NCBI GenBank assembly: GCA_041650635.1
Contig: JBAZKV010000003.1
Location: 45,737-109,736, forward strand
DNA: 64,000 nucleotides
Reading direction: 5' to 3'
Origin: Candidatus Margulisiibacteriota bacterium
GTDB lineage: Bacteria > Margulisbacteria > WOR-1 > JAKLHX01 > JBAZKV01
This document shows, piece after piece, positions 1-7,853 of this stretch (the stretch's first letter is position 1; every line of letters starts with the position of its first letter). Position numbers and translations under genes: made by a program. The notes beneath the pieces were generated by a model, which was given only the letters and a program-made list of their open reading frames with translations, was not told the origin of the DNA and ran no database searches.

Positions 1-552
1 GCGGGCAAGCCGCTTATCGCCTGGACCATCGAAGCCGCAAAGTCATCAAAACTGCTTGACGCATTTGTTGTGTCTACCGAGGATCCTGAAATAAAGAAGG
101 TAGCTCAACAATTTGGAGCAGCAGTCATAGACAGGCCCTCGGAGCTTGCAACAGATGAATCAACCACCATCTCGGCGCTTCAACATGTGCTTACAAAAGT
201 CGACGCGGAGAATATCGTGTTGCTTCAGCCAACTTCTCCTGTTAAGGACAAAGACCTTATCGACAGCTGTATAAAAAGGTTCATAGAAACAGGAGCGGAC
301 AATCTTGCAACGGGTTTTATCTGCAAATTCATGGAATACGGGTCCTACAGCCAGAGGAGACAGGAGTTGAAAGGCTTCTTTTATGATGACGGCAACGTTT
401 ATGTAATAAAAGCGGACCTTGTTAAAAAGGGGACGCTTCACGGGAAAAAAGAGGAAAGATTTGAGATATCAAAAGAACAGAACTTTGAGATAGACGATGA
501 ATTTGATTTTTGGCTGAACGAGAAGATCCTGCAAAAAAGAACGGGGGCTTAA
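1..552 (+). CDS. neuA: CMP-sialic/legionaminic acid synthetase (cytidylyltransferase), 5' truncated by window edge
   Basis: Activates a nonulosonic acid with CTP to give the CMP-sugar used by cytoplasmic glycosyltransferases. The frame is open from base 1, and 183 residues are visible. The first ones (AGKPLIAWTIEAA) follow directly on the family's N-terminal CTP-binding loop, so roughly 25 residues lie outside the window. Visible hallmarks are the LLQPTSP segment, the DGNVYVIK strand and the acidic FEIDDEFDFW near the C-terminus, typical of NeuA/LegF/PseF-type enzymes. It heads the visible part of the cluster, followed 5 bases later by a methyltransferase and then neuB. Which nonulosonate it activates cannot be told; legionaminic or neuraminic type fits the neighbouring neuB and neuC. 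Confidence 0.88.
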   Translation, partial: AGKPLIAWTIEAAKSSKLLDAFVVSTEDPEIKKVAQQFGAAVIDRPSELATDESTTISALQHVLTKVDAENIVLLQPTSPVKDKDLIDSCIKRFIETGADNLATGFICKFMEYGSYSQRRQELKGFFYDDGNVYVIKADLVKKGTLHGKKEERFEISKEQNFEIDDEFDFWLNEKILQKRTGA

Positions 553-557
553 TAACA

Positions 558-1157
558 TTGGCAGAAGAAAAAAAATATCACAAATATGTCTTTGACGCGG
601 TTGCACGCAAGTTTGTGGGCAAATTTGAAGAGATGTACAGCAATGAGGACAAAGAAAGCTTTGACAGCTGGTCACAGGAAGATATGTTGCATATAACCAA
701 AGTGATCTCACTTGCGGTCCTGGGAAGATATAACTTTGATCTGATCTTTGATATAGGCTGCGGGAAAGGTGCTTTTACCCACATGCTAAAAAAAGCTAAC
801 AATGCCGTGATAGGTGCCGATATGTCAAAAACAGCCATAGCCAAGGCACAAGCAAAATATAAGGACATAGACTTCAGGGTAATGACGGCGGACCAGTGCC
901 TGGATTCAATTGACGGGAAAGCAGGCCATGTGGTGATGATGGAAATATTGTCATATATTGAAGACTGGAAGGCGGTAATCAAAAAGGCGGCAAAGAGATC
1001 GAAATATATCTACATCTCGCTCTATATCCCTCCTGATCCTATAGGTTTTGTTAAGAGCTTTGATGAACTTACGGATGAATTGAAGAAATATTTCCGCATA
1101 GAAACCGAACTGATACTGAACAAAGAATGCATATATGTCATGGGGGAAGCGCTCTAA
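558..1157 (+). CDS. Class I SAM-dependent methyltransferase
   Basis: A 199-residue methyltransferase of the Rossmann-fold class. The SAM-binding motif I is FDIGCGKGAF around residues 67-76, followed by an acidic strand end (GADMS) and a TADQC segment. I start it at TTG 558, with a GGGGG ribosome-binding stretch at 543-547, because upstream in-frame starts lie inside the preceding coding sequence and the protein from 558 (LAEEKKYHKYVF) is a sensible N-terminus. Its stop overlaps the neuB start by one base. It probably O- or N-methylates a sugar or sugar acid of this cluster. The substrate is unknown. Confidence 0.8.
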   Translation: MAEEKKYHKYVFDAVARKFVGKFEEMYSNEDKESFDSWSQEDMLHITKVISLAVLGRYNFDLIFDIGCGKGAFTHMLKKANNAVIGADMSKTAIAKAQAKYKDIDFRVMTADQCLDSIDGKAGHVVMMEILSYIEDWKAVIKKAAKRSKYIYISLYIPPDPIGFVKSFDELTDELKKYFRIETELILNKECIYVMGEAL

Positions 1158-2173
1158 TGAAAAAAGGCTCTGTGTTCATCATTGCCGAAGCAGGCGTCAA
1201 TCATAACGGCAGTCTGCGCCTGGCAAAAAAACTTGTTGATGCGGCCAAAAAGGCCGGTGCGGATGCCGTAAAATTCCAGACCTACCGCACGGAGGATCTT
1301 GTGACCAGGCGGGCGCCAAAAGCCGCCTACCAGAATAAGACTGTTCCGGGAAAATCGCAATATGACATGCTTAAGTCTCTTGAACTTTCAGTCCAGGAAT
1401 TTAAAGCGCTTTCTTCTTACTGCCGGAAAAAGAAGATCTTGTTTCTTTCAACCCCGTTCGATATCAGGAGCGCGGATCTTTTGCGGAGCCTTGGCATGAA
1501 GATGTTCAAGGTAAGTTCCGGAGATCTTACCAATATCCCGATGCTTAAGCATATCGCAAAATATAAGCGGCCGATAATCCTTTCTACCGGAATGGCGACC
1601 ATAAATGAGGTAAAAGAAGCCGTAAAAGCGGTCTATTCCGCGGGCAACCGCAAGATCGTCCTCTTGCACTGTACTTCAAATTACCCGGCAAGATATGAGG
1701 ATGTAAACCTTAGAGCGATGGATACCATGGCAAAGGAGTTGGGACTTCCGGTAGGTTATTCCGATCATACGCAGGGTCTGGAGATCTCTATCGCGGCGGC
1801 GGCAAGAGGGGCAAGCGTGATAGAAAAACATTTCACCCTTTCAAGGAAAATGAAGGGGCCGGACCATATGTCATCCATTGAACCAGATGAACTGTCAAAG
1901 CTGGTCAGTGCAATTAAGAAGGTTGAGCTTTCGATGGGGGACGGGGTAAAGGCCCCAAGAAATTCCGAAAAGGCCGCTTTAAGGGTAGGAAGAAAAAGCC
2001 TGGTGGCGTCAGTTGACATCCCAAAAGGATCAAGACTAACAAGGCAAATGATAGCCGTAAAAAGGCCGGGGACGGGCATGTCTCCATCCAATATCGGAAA
2101 AATTATCGGCAGGACGGCAAAGAAAGATATCGGAAAAGATAAACTGATAATGGAAGGAGACATAAAACGATGA
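1157..2173 (+). CDS. neuB: NeuB/LegI-type nonulosonic acid synthase
   Basis: Condenses a 2-acetamido hexose (ManNAc or a 2,4-diacetamido-trideoxy hexose) with phosphoenolpyruvate to form a nine-carbon ulosonic acid. The 338-residue length is typical. The N-terminal TIM barrel opens with IIAEAGVNHNGSL and AVKFQTYRTEDL. It carries LSTGMAT, LHCTSNYPA, GYSDHTQG and the EKHFTL/GPDH segments with the metal and substrate ligands. The last ~60 residues form the SAF (antifreeze-like) domain ending GRTAKKDI. Start ATG 1157 overlaps the previous stop (TAATG) with GGGGGAAG upstream. This is the most canonical of three synthase paralogues in the window. The neighbouring NeuC- and NeuD-type genes favour a legionaminic/neuraminic product. 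Confidence 0.93.
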   Translation: MKKGSVFIIAEAGVNHNGSLRLAKKLVDAAKKAGADAVKFQTYRTEDLVTRRAPKAAYQNKTVPGKSQYDMLKSLELSVQEFKALSSYCRKKKILFLSTPFDIRSADLLRSLGMKMFKVSSGDLTNIPMLKHIAKYKRPIILSTGMATINEVKEAVKAVYSAGNRKIVLLHCTSNYPARYEDVNLRAMDTMAKELGLPVGYSDHTQGLEISIAAAARGASVIEKHFTLSRKMKGPDHMSSIEPDELSKLVSAIKKVELSMGDGVKAPRNSEKAALRVGRKSLVASVDIPKGSRLTRQMIAVKRPGTGMSPSNIGKIIGRTAKKDIGKDKLIMEGDIKR

Positions 2174-2826
2174 AAGTATTGGTCATAGCGGCCCATCCGG
2201 ACGATGAAGTGATCGGTTGCGGCGGAGCCATCGCAAAGCATGTTGAGTCAGGAGATATTGTGGACCTTTTGATCCTGACGCAAATATATTCCCCTGAATG
2301 GAACATCGGGGAAACGGAGGGCAGAAAGAACGAGGCCCTTGCCTCCGCCAAGGTCTTGGGAATAAATGAGGTGTATTTTGGAGGGCTGCCGACCGTAAAG
2401 ATCAATACAGTCCCTACAATAACTTTGACAAAGACGATAGGAGATGCCGTTAAAAAATGCGGTCCTAATGTGATCTATGTCCCTCCCAAAGGGGATGTGA
2501 ACGCGGACCACGACCTTATTCACAAGGCAAGCCTTGTGGCGTGCCGGCCTTTCCTGCAGACAGGATTAAGGCAGGTCCTGGCTTATGAGATCTTTTATAC
2601 TACATACCTGAACCATGATGCGCAGGGGTTCCGTCCCAATGTATTCATTGATATCTCGGACACATTTGCAAAAAAGATATCGGCGATGAAATGCTACAAG
2701 CTTGAGCTGAGAGAATATCCGCATCCAAGATCGCAGGAAGGGATCGAGATCTCAAGCAGGGAAAGAGGCCTGTTCATAGGTACAAAGTACGCCGAAGCTT
2801 TTTCTCTGGTATTTGAAAGGCATTAA
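2170..2826 (+). CDS. PIG-L family zinc-dependent N-deacetylase
   Basis: A 218-residue LmbE/PIG-L deacetylase, a zinc enzyme family that removes acetyl from N-acetylated sugars. The signature AAHPDDEVIGCGG (residues 7-19) supplies the first His and Asp ligands, and NADHDLIH supplies the later His. It overlaps neuB by four bases (ATGA), so translation is probably coupled. It is followed by a 3-hydroxyacyl-CoA dehydrogenase and an acyltransferase. I infer that it deacetylates a nucleotide sugar or nonulosonate so that another acyl group can be installed. The exact substrate is not deducible. Confidence 0.88.
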   Translation: MKVLVIAAHPDDEVIGCGGAIAKHVESGDIVDLLILTQIYSPEWNIGETEGRKNEALASAKVLGINEVYFGGLPTVKINTVPTITLTKTIGDAVKKCGPNVIYVPPKGDVNADHDLIHKASLVACRPFLQTGLRQVLAYEIFYTTYLNHDAQGFRPNVFIDISDTFAKKISAMKCYKLELREYPHPRSQEGIEISSRERGLFIGTKYAEAFSLVFERH

Positions 2827-2827
2827 T

Positions 2828-3619
2828 ATGACCAAAGGAAGTGTTCTTGTAGTAGGCGCCGGGGTAATGGGGACAGGGATCGCCTCTGTCTTTAACGATG
2901 CCGGCTATTCTTTGATCCTTTGCGATGTAAAAAGCAAAATAGGCGGGGCGCCTGCCTTTGGCAAAGGGATGGAAAAGATAGCGATAGAAGAAATTGAACA
3001 ATTAAGGGGAAGGGATATAACTCTTGTTATTGAGGCTGTCAACGAGGATATCAACCTTAAAAAGGCTATTTTGAAGGAATTGAGCGCTGTCATTGACCCC
3101 AAAGCCGTATTTGTCTCAAACACATCGTCATTAAGCATAAAAGAACTTGCGGAGGCCTCCGGCAGAAAAGAACGGTTTGCCGGCATGCACTTTTTTAACC
3201 CCGCCAAAGACATGAAGCTTGTAGAGCTTGGGAAGACCGGCTATCTGGATGAAGCAGTGCTGGCGTTCCTTAAGGATATATGCGCATCTATTAACAAGAC
3301 CTTTGTCGTTGTCAGTGACGATCCCGGGTTTATCGTTAACAGAGTCTTGTTCTCTATGCTTAACGAAGCCTTTGACCTTGCATATAACAAGACGGCTGAT
3401 ATCGAGAGCATTGATAAAGCGATAAAGCTCGGACTTTCTCATCCGATGGGGCCGTTCAAGCTTGCAGACTTTATCGGGCTTGATATCTGCTATTCGATAC
3501 TATCTTCTCTTGAAAAAAGCACGCAAGATCCCAGGTTCAAGCCCTCGCAGATATTGGCGGAGAAGTTTGCAAAAGGCGAGTTTGGCAGAAAAACAGGAAG
3601 AGGATTTTATGAATATTAA
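2828..3619 (+). CDS. 3-hydroxyacyl-CoA dehydrogenase (3-hydroxybutyryl-CoA type)
   Basis: Reversibly reduces 3-oxoacyl-CoA to 3-hydroxyacyl-CoA with NAD(P)H. The 263 residues show the Rossmann signature VVGAGVMGTGIA, the substrate region FVSNTSSLSI, the catalytic MHFFNPAKDMKLVEL histidine motif and the C-terminal all-helical domain with HPMGPFKLADFIGLD, the standard single-domain layout. ATG 2828 is preferred over an in-frame ATG at 2813 because GAAAGG lies just upstream and it follows the previous stop by one base. Its presence inside a sugar cluster is unusual. 3-hydroxybutyryl amides are known decorations of bacterial diamino sugars and nonulosonates, and I infer that role. Confidence 0.88.
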   Translation: MTKGSVLVVGAGVMGTGIASVFNDAGYSLILCDVKSKIGGAPAFGKGMEKIAIEEIEQLRGRDITLVIEAVNEDINLKKAILKELSAVIDPKAVFVSNTSSLSIKELAEASGRKERFAGMHFFNPAKDMKLVELGKTGYLDEAVLAFLKDICASINKTFVVVSDDPGFIVNRVLFSMLNEAFDLAYNKTADIESIDKAIKLGLSHPMGPFKLADFIGLDICYSILSSLEKSTQDPRFKPSQILAEKFAKGEFGRKTGRGFYEY

Positions 3620-4685
3620 AAAAGCGGTCAGAAAGATAGCGGGGTTCCTTCCATCTCAATTAAGCGTCATGGCTTACAGGATGATCGGCGCAAAGATCGG
3701 CAGGAACGTTAAGTTGGGACGGGGCTGCGATATTGCGGCCTTAAGCATTGAGATAGGGGATGATGCGGTCATCGGGGAGTCAAGCAGGATAAAATGCCTC
3801 AGATTAAAGATTGGAAGGAACACTCTTATCGGCAGGGATGCCGACATGAGGGTTGCAGGAGACCTGTCAATCGGTTCAAATTCGGTGTTCAAAGACGGGA
3901 TGAAGGCTTATTGCAGAGAGCTGATCATAGGTGACCATATGTATTCATGCGACGCGGTCGACTACGGCTACAGCAGTTCGTCGCATGAGTCCAGGATCAG
4001 AATAGGTGACCATTGTTTTGTGGGGTCGCGCACGGTGATCAATGCCGAAAGAGAGGTCACCATCGGAAATGATGTGGGCATCGGCTCGGAGGTGATGATA
4101 TGGACCCACGGAAGCTGGCTGCCGGTGCTAAAAGGATTCCCGGCAAACTTTGCCGGTGTCAAGATCGGAAGCAGGGCCTGGATCCCTTCACGGGTCGTGA
4201 TACTTCCGGGTGTTGAAATAGGTGATGATGTCGTTATCAGCATCAATTCCGTTGTAAATAAAAAGATACCTTCCGGATCTTTGGCTGCCGGCAATCCCGC
4301 GCAGATCGTAAAGGAGTCTTTCTTTCCCAGAGAATACAACGCTGACAGGAAGACAGCCGTTATAAAAGCGGTCTTAGAGGATTATTCAGTGCTGCTTTCT
4401 GATAAAGGGCTGACCGCGGATGCCGGCCTGCTGCACCCCGGCGCAATATGGAGCAGGTCTTTTGAAAAGAACAAATATACTTTGATCGTGACCATGGGGC
4501 AAGCGGCAAGCGCGGCGGGCAGCACTACCGTATATGACATTGACAGCATGACTATGTCGGGCTCCAGCAATAAATATTCCGAGGACCTCAGGGACTATTT
4601 AAGAAAAAGGGGCATCAAGTTCTTTACCGATAAAAGGTTTGTTTCGATAATGCCTTTGGACTTTAAGAAACTGGAGCAGATCTGA
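3609..4685 (+). CDS. Left-handed beta-helix (hexapeptide) acyltransferase with C-terminal extension
   Basis: A 358-residue acyltransferase. Residues ~25-230 contain many hexapeptide turns (IGAKIGRNVKLG, IGDDAVIGE, IGRNTLIG, IGDHCFVGS, IGNDVGIGS, IGSRAWIPS, LPGVEIGDDVVI) ending with SLAAGNPAQIV, the usual cap of the WcaF/maltose acetyltransferase group. A further ~110 residues (NADRKTAVIKAV to the end) are not a typical part of the family and I do not recognise them. ATG 3609 starts 11 bases inside the dehydrogenase gene, preceded by AGAGGA. Next to PIG-L and the hydroxyacyl-CoA dehydrogenase it is the natural acceptor enzyme for a hydroxyacyl group. Confidence 0.85.
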   Translation: MNIKKAVRKIAGFLPSQLSVMAYRMIGAKIGRNVKLGRGCDIAALSIEIGDDAVIGESSRIKCLRLKIGRNTLIGRDADMRVAGDLSIGSNSVFKDGMKAYCRELIIGDHMYSCDAVDYGYSSSSHESRIRIGDHCFVGSRTVINAEREVTIGNDVGIGSEVMIWTHGSWLPVLKGFPANFAGVKIGSRAWIPSRVVILPGVEIGDDVVISINSVVNKKIPSGSLAAGNPAQIVKESFFPREYNADRKTAVIKAVLEDYSVLLSDKGLTADAGLLHPGAIWSRSFEKNKYTLIVTMGQAASAAGSTTVYDIDSMTMSGSSNKYSEDLRDYLRKRGIKFFTDKRFVSIMPLDFKKLEQI

Positions 4686-5833
4686 TGAGAAAGATATGCG
4701 TGGTCACCGGAAGCAGATCGGAATACGGACTTTTGAAGCCGGTGATAGAAAAGATATCAAAAGAAAAGAATTTGAGGCTGCAGCTGGCCGTGTGCGGGAT
4801 GCATTTTTCAAGGAAGCACGGCCTTACATACAGGATCGTTGAAAAGGATTTTCCAAAGCATGTCGTCAGAGCGCCGTTTGTCATGAAGGGGGATTCCGGT
4901 TTTGATATGTCCATGGCGGTGGGAGAGGGGATAAAACAATTTTCCGGACTTTTTAAAAGGATCAAACCTGATATCCTGCTGGTTTTGGGGGACAGGATGG
5001 AAATTTTGTCAGCGGCAACGGCAGCATTATATATGAACATCCCCATTGCCCATATGCACGGAGGAGACAGGGGCTTTGGGTGCGTGGATAATCAGGTCAG
5101 GGATGCTGTGACAAAGATGTCAAGCCTTCATTTTGCCGCTACCAAAAAGAGCGCAAAAAGGATAATAAAAATGGGGGAAGAGCCTGAAAGAGTGTTTGTG
5201 ACGGGAGCTCCCGGACTGGATGCGATAAAACATTCAAAACTTCTTTCCAAACCGGAGCTCTTTAATAAGTACGGGCTGGACGCTCATCAGCCTCTGCTGA
5301 TCGCTTTACAGCATCCTGTAACGACGGAGACCGGATCGGCAAGAGGACAAATGAAGGAGACAATGGATGCTTTGACTACGGTCGGGCTGCAGACGATCGT
5401 ACTTTATCCCAACAACGATGCAGGCGGAAGGCAGATGATAGATGTCATAAATTCATACAAGGGAAAAGAGATATTTAAGATATTTACAAATGTTGAGAGA
5501 ACGGACTACCTTAGCATGTTAAAACATGCAAATGCGCTGGTGGGAAATTCCAGCTCAGGGATCATAGAGACCCCTCTGTTCGGCATCCCTGTGGTCAATA
5601 TCGGATCAAGACAAAAAGGAAGAGAAAGGAGCACAAATATTATAGATGCCGGGAGCAGAAAAGCCCTTATTGTTAGAGCCATAGCAAAAGCGCTCCGCGA
5701 CAGGGCGTTTATTTCTTTGGCAAAAAAATGCAAAAACCCATACGGGGACGGGCGCGCGGCGCAGCGCGCGGTAAAAATATTAAAAGATATCAAGCTTGAC
5801 AAAAAACTTTTACAGAAAGAGATCGATCGATGA
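4685..5833 (+). CDS. neuC: UDP-N-acetylglucosamine 2-epimerase, hydrolysing (NeuC/LegG type)
   Basis: Hydrolyses and inverts C2 of a nucleotide-linked HexNAc, giving free ManNAc or the 2,4-diacetamido analogue, the substrate of NeuB/LegI. The 382 residues have the GT-B-like fold with VTGSRSEYGLLKPVI at the N-terminus, the central IPIAHMHGGD and the C-terminal GNSSSGIIETPLFGIPVVNIG plus GRERSTNII nucleotide-binding segments, all characteristic of the hydrolysing epimerases. It overlaps the previous gene by one base. Neuraminic versus legionaminic specificity cannot be decided by eye; the following dehydratase-like and aminotransferase genes favour the legionaminic type. Confidence 0.92.
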   Translation: MRKICVVTGSRSEYGLLKPVIEKISKEKNLRLQLAVCGMHFSRKHGLTYRIVEKDFPKHVVRAPFVMKGDSGFDMSMAVGEGIKQFSGLFKRIKPDILLVLGDRMEILSAATAALYMNIPIAHMHGGDRGFGCVDNQVRDAVTKMSSLHFAATKKSAKRIIKMGEEPERVFVTGAPGLDAIKHSKLLSKPELFNKYGLDAHQPLLIALQHPVTTETGSARGQMKETMDALTTVGLQTIVLYPNNDAGGRQMIDVINSYKGKEIFKIFTNVERTDYLSMLKHANALVGNSSSGIIETPLFGIPVVNIGSRQKGRERSTNIIDAGSRKALIVRAIAKALRDRAFISLAKKCKNPYGDGRAAQRAVKILKDIKLDKKLLQKEIDR

Positions 5834-5836
5834 TAC

Positions 5837-5841
5837 AGGAG
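5837..5841 (+). promoter_or_regulatory. Shine-Dalgarno site AGGAG fixing the neuD start
   Basis: AGGAG lies six bases before ATG 5848. A second in-frame ATG at 5830 overlaps the neuC stop but has no such site, and the protein from 5848 (MKAVVFGSGGHGK) begins exactly where the family does. Confidence 0.7.
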
Positions 5842-5847
5842 AAAAAA

Positions 5848-6471
5848 ATGAAAGCGGTTGTATTCGGCTCCGGGGGGCACGGAAAAGTGGTCCTTGATAT
5901 CCTGCTTGAATCGGGAGTTGATGTCAAAGGTTTTATTGACGATGATGTATCAAAACACGGTGCTGTCATAAACGGCAAAAAGATCCTTGGAGGATGGGAC
6001 TATCTTATGAATAACAAGGGTGTGAAAATAGCTCTTGGGATCGGCAATAATAAGATAAGGGCGTCTGTGTTTGAAAAAGCAAAAGAACTTGGGATCGAAG
6101 TCGTTAACGCCATACATCCCAAAGCAGTGGTCTCAAGGTCGGTAAAGCTGGCCCGGGGGATCGTAATAATGCCGGGAGTTGTGGTGAGCACGGATACCGC
6201 GATAGAGGACGGGGTCTGCGTCAATACATGCGCTTCCGTTGACCATGACTGCCGTCTTAAACAGTTCTGCCATATCTGGCCGGGCGCAAATCTTGCCGGT
6301 GCCGTGGAGGTGGGAGAATATTCTTATGTTGGAACAGGTGCATCGGTGATACAGAATCTCAAGATCGGAAATAATGCGATGATAGGTTCCGGAGCGGCAG
6401 TGATAAGCAATATTCCTGACAGAGCAACCGCGGTAGGGGTTCCGGCAAAAGTGATCAAGGAGGCAAAATAA
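5848..6471 (+). CDS. neuD: NeuD/PglD-type sugar N- or O-acetyltransferase
   Basis: A 207-residue acetyl-CoA-dependent transferase. The N-terminal nucleotide-sugar-binding Rossmann half begins AVVFGSGGHGKVVLDIL. The C-terminal left-handed beta-helix has hexapeptides (GIVIMPGVVV, VEVGEYSYVGTGA, LKIGNNAMIGSGA) and the conserved histidine stretch SVDHDCRLKQFCHIWPGA, followed by the cap TAVGVPAKVIK. This is the arrangement in NeuD, PglD and LegH. It overlaps the following gene by one base. Likely role: acetylating the 4-amino group of the 2,4-diamino sugar made by the next two genes, or O-acetylating the finished nonulosonate. Confidence 0.87.
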   Translation: MKAVVFGSGGHGKVVLDILLESGVDVKGFIDDDVSKHGAVINGKKILGGWDYLMNNKGVKIALGIGNNKIRASVFEKAKELGIEVVNAIHPKAVVSRSVKLARGIVIMPGVVVSTDTAIEDGVCVNTCASVDHDCRLKQFCHIWPGANLAGAVEVGEYSYVGTGASVIQNLKIGNNAMIGSGAAVISNIPDRATAVGVPAKVIKEAK

Positions 6472-7853
6472 TGGCGGATAAGCCGGTCAAGAACGTGACA
6501 GCCTCGCTGGAGGCGTCAATAAAAGATGTGATGAGAGTGATAGACCATTCCGGTCTGCGCGTTGCCTACATAATAGATGAAGGCGGAAAGCTTGCCGGAG
6601 CGGTAAGCGACAGCGAGATCAGAAAAGCGGTTCTTAAAGGACACGACATAAAAAAACCGGTAAGGGACATAATCAATACCGATCCGGTGGTGCTGACCCA
6701 CGATGAAGCAAAAAGCGAGTACAGCTCTATGAAAAAAATAAGAAAACTTATCAAGAGGATGCCTGACAGCAGGTTCATTCTTGCCCTTGATAATAACGGA
6801 AAGCCTTCAAAGCTGCTTCCTGCTGCCGCTCCTCTGGCAAAGGATTCTAAAGTCAGGGACGCAAATAACGGAAAACATGTGCTGGTGGTGGGCGGCGCGG
6901 GATATCTTGGCTCTGTTCTGGTAAGGCAATTGCTGAAGCGCGGTTTCAAAGTCAGGGTCCTGGATATCCTGATGTACGGAGAGGCGCCGTTAAAGGAACT
7001 GGAGAAAGACAAAAACTTTGAACTTGTTGCGGGCGATATGAGAAATATCTCAACGCTTGTCATGTGTCTTGACGGAATAGACTCTGTCGTTAATCTTGCC
7101 GCGATAGTGGGAGACCCCGCATGCAAGGATAAGCCCGAAGCCGCAATAGAGACTAATTTTCTTGCCAACAAGGCTCTTGCGGAAGCCTGCAAATACAATC
7201 AGATAAACAGATTTATCTATGCCTCAACATGCAGCGTGTACGGAAGCATGGAAGGCGACAAATTGCTTACTGAAGAGTCGCCTCTTAATCCCGTCTCTCT
7301 CTATGCCAGGTCCAAGATACAGTCCGAAGAAGGGATACTGGCAATGGAAGACGAGAACTTTGCTCCCGTAATACTTAGGATGAGCACTCTTTACGGGTAT
7401 TCGCCCAGGATGCGTTTTGACCTGGTTGTGAATACGATGACCAAGACAGCCGTAGCCGAAAAGAAGATCTTTGTTCACGGGGGGGGCACGCAGTGGAGGC
7501 CTCTGCTGCATGTGGCAGACGCGGCAGCTGCTTATGTTAAATGTCTGGACGCTCCGTTAAAGAAGATAAAGGGGCAGATCTTTAATGTGGGGTCGGAAAA
7601 ACTTAATATCCAGATACGGGATATAGCAAAAGCGGTTAAGACCCAGGTCCCGCAGGCCGATGTGATAATGGAAGGGGACACGACCGATCCAAGAAATTAT
7701 TTCGTTTCTTTTTCAAAGCTGAATAAAAAGCTCAGGTTCTCTATAGCTCAAAAGCTGGATACATCAATAGAAAGGATGAAAGATGCGCTGACAAGCGGCG
7801 AAATAAAAAATGCGAACGATCCCAAATACTACAATGTGGAGTATAACCAATGA
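6471..7853 (+). CDS. CBS-domain pair fused to an extended short-chain NAD-dependent sugar dehydratase/epimerase
   Basis: A 460-residue two-part protein. Residues ~5-125 form a tandem CBS pair (LRVAYIIDEGGKLAGAVSDSEIRKAVLKG in pieces, then a second half ending RFILALDNNGKPSKL), the type normally attached to the PtmE sugar-1-phosphate guanylyltransferase of legionaminic acid loci. From ~138 an extended SDR begins with VVGGAGYLGSVLVRQLL and has the catalytic serine/threonine (YASTCSVYGS) and YARSK. It is followed by a DegT aminotransferase, as LegB is by LegC. Inference: a 4,6-dehydratase or epimerase under nucleotide control by the CBS pair. A run of eight G at 7479-7486 lies in the coding sequence (Gly 337-339). 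Confidence 0.85.
   Translation: MADKPVKNVTASLEASIKDVMRVIDHSGLRVAYIIDEGGKLAGAVSDSEIRKAVLKGHDIKKPVRDIINTDPVVLTHDEAKSEYSSMKKIRKLIKRMPDSRFILALDNNGKPSKLLPAAAPLAKDSKVRDANNGKHVLVVGGAGYLGSVLVRQLLKRGFKVRVLDILMYGEAPLKELEKDKNFELVAGDMRNISTLVMCLDGIDSVVNLAAIVGDPACKDKPEAAIETNFLANKALAEACKYNQINRFIYASTCSVYGSMEGDKLLTEESPLNPVSLYARSKIQSEEGILAMEDENFAPVILRMSTLYGYSPRMRFDLVVNTMTKTAVAEKKIFVHGGGTQWRPLLHVADAAAAYVKCLDAPLKKIKGQIFNVGSEKLNIQIRDIAKAVKTQVPQADVIMEGDTTDPRNYFVSFSKLNKKLRFSIAQKLDTSIERMKDALTSGEIKNANDPKYYNVEYNQ
7479..7486 (+). repeat. Eight-G homopolymer inside the CBS-SDR gene
   Basis: An uninterrupted G8 run encodes part of a Gly-Gly-Gly stretch. Slippage by one base would frameshift the last ~120 residues of the SDR domain. 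Tracts of this length are contingency loci in some surface-glycan genes of other bacteria; here only the tract itself is seen. Confidence 0.6.

Noticed and set aside
578..982. Long minus-strand open frame opposite the methyltransferase gene, and many similar ones throughout
   Set aside because: The plus-strand proteins have family motifs in every case. The opposite frames have none, and no ribosome sites.
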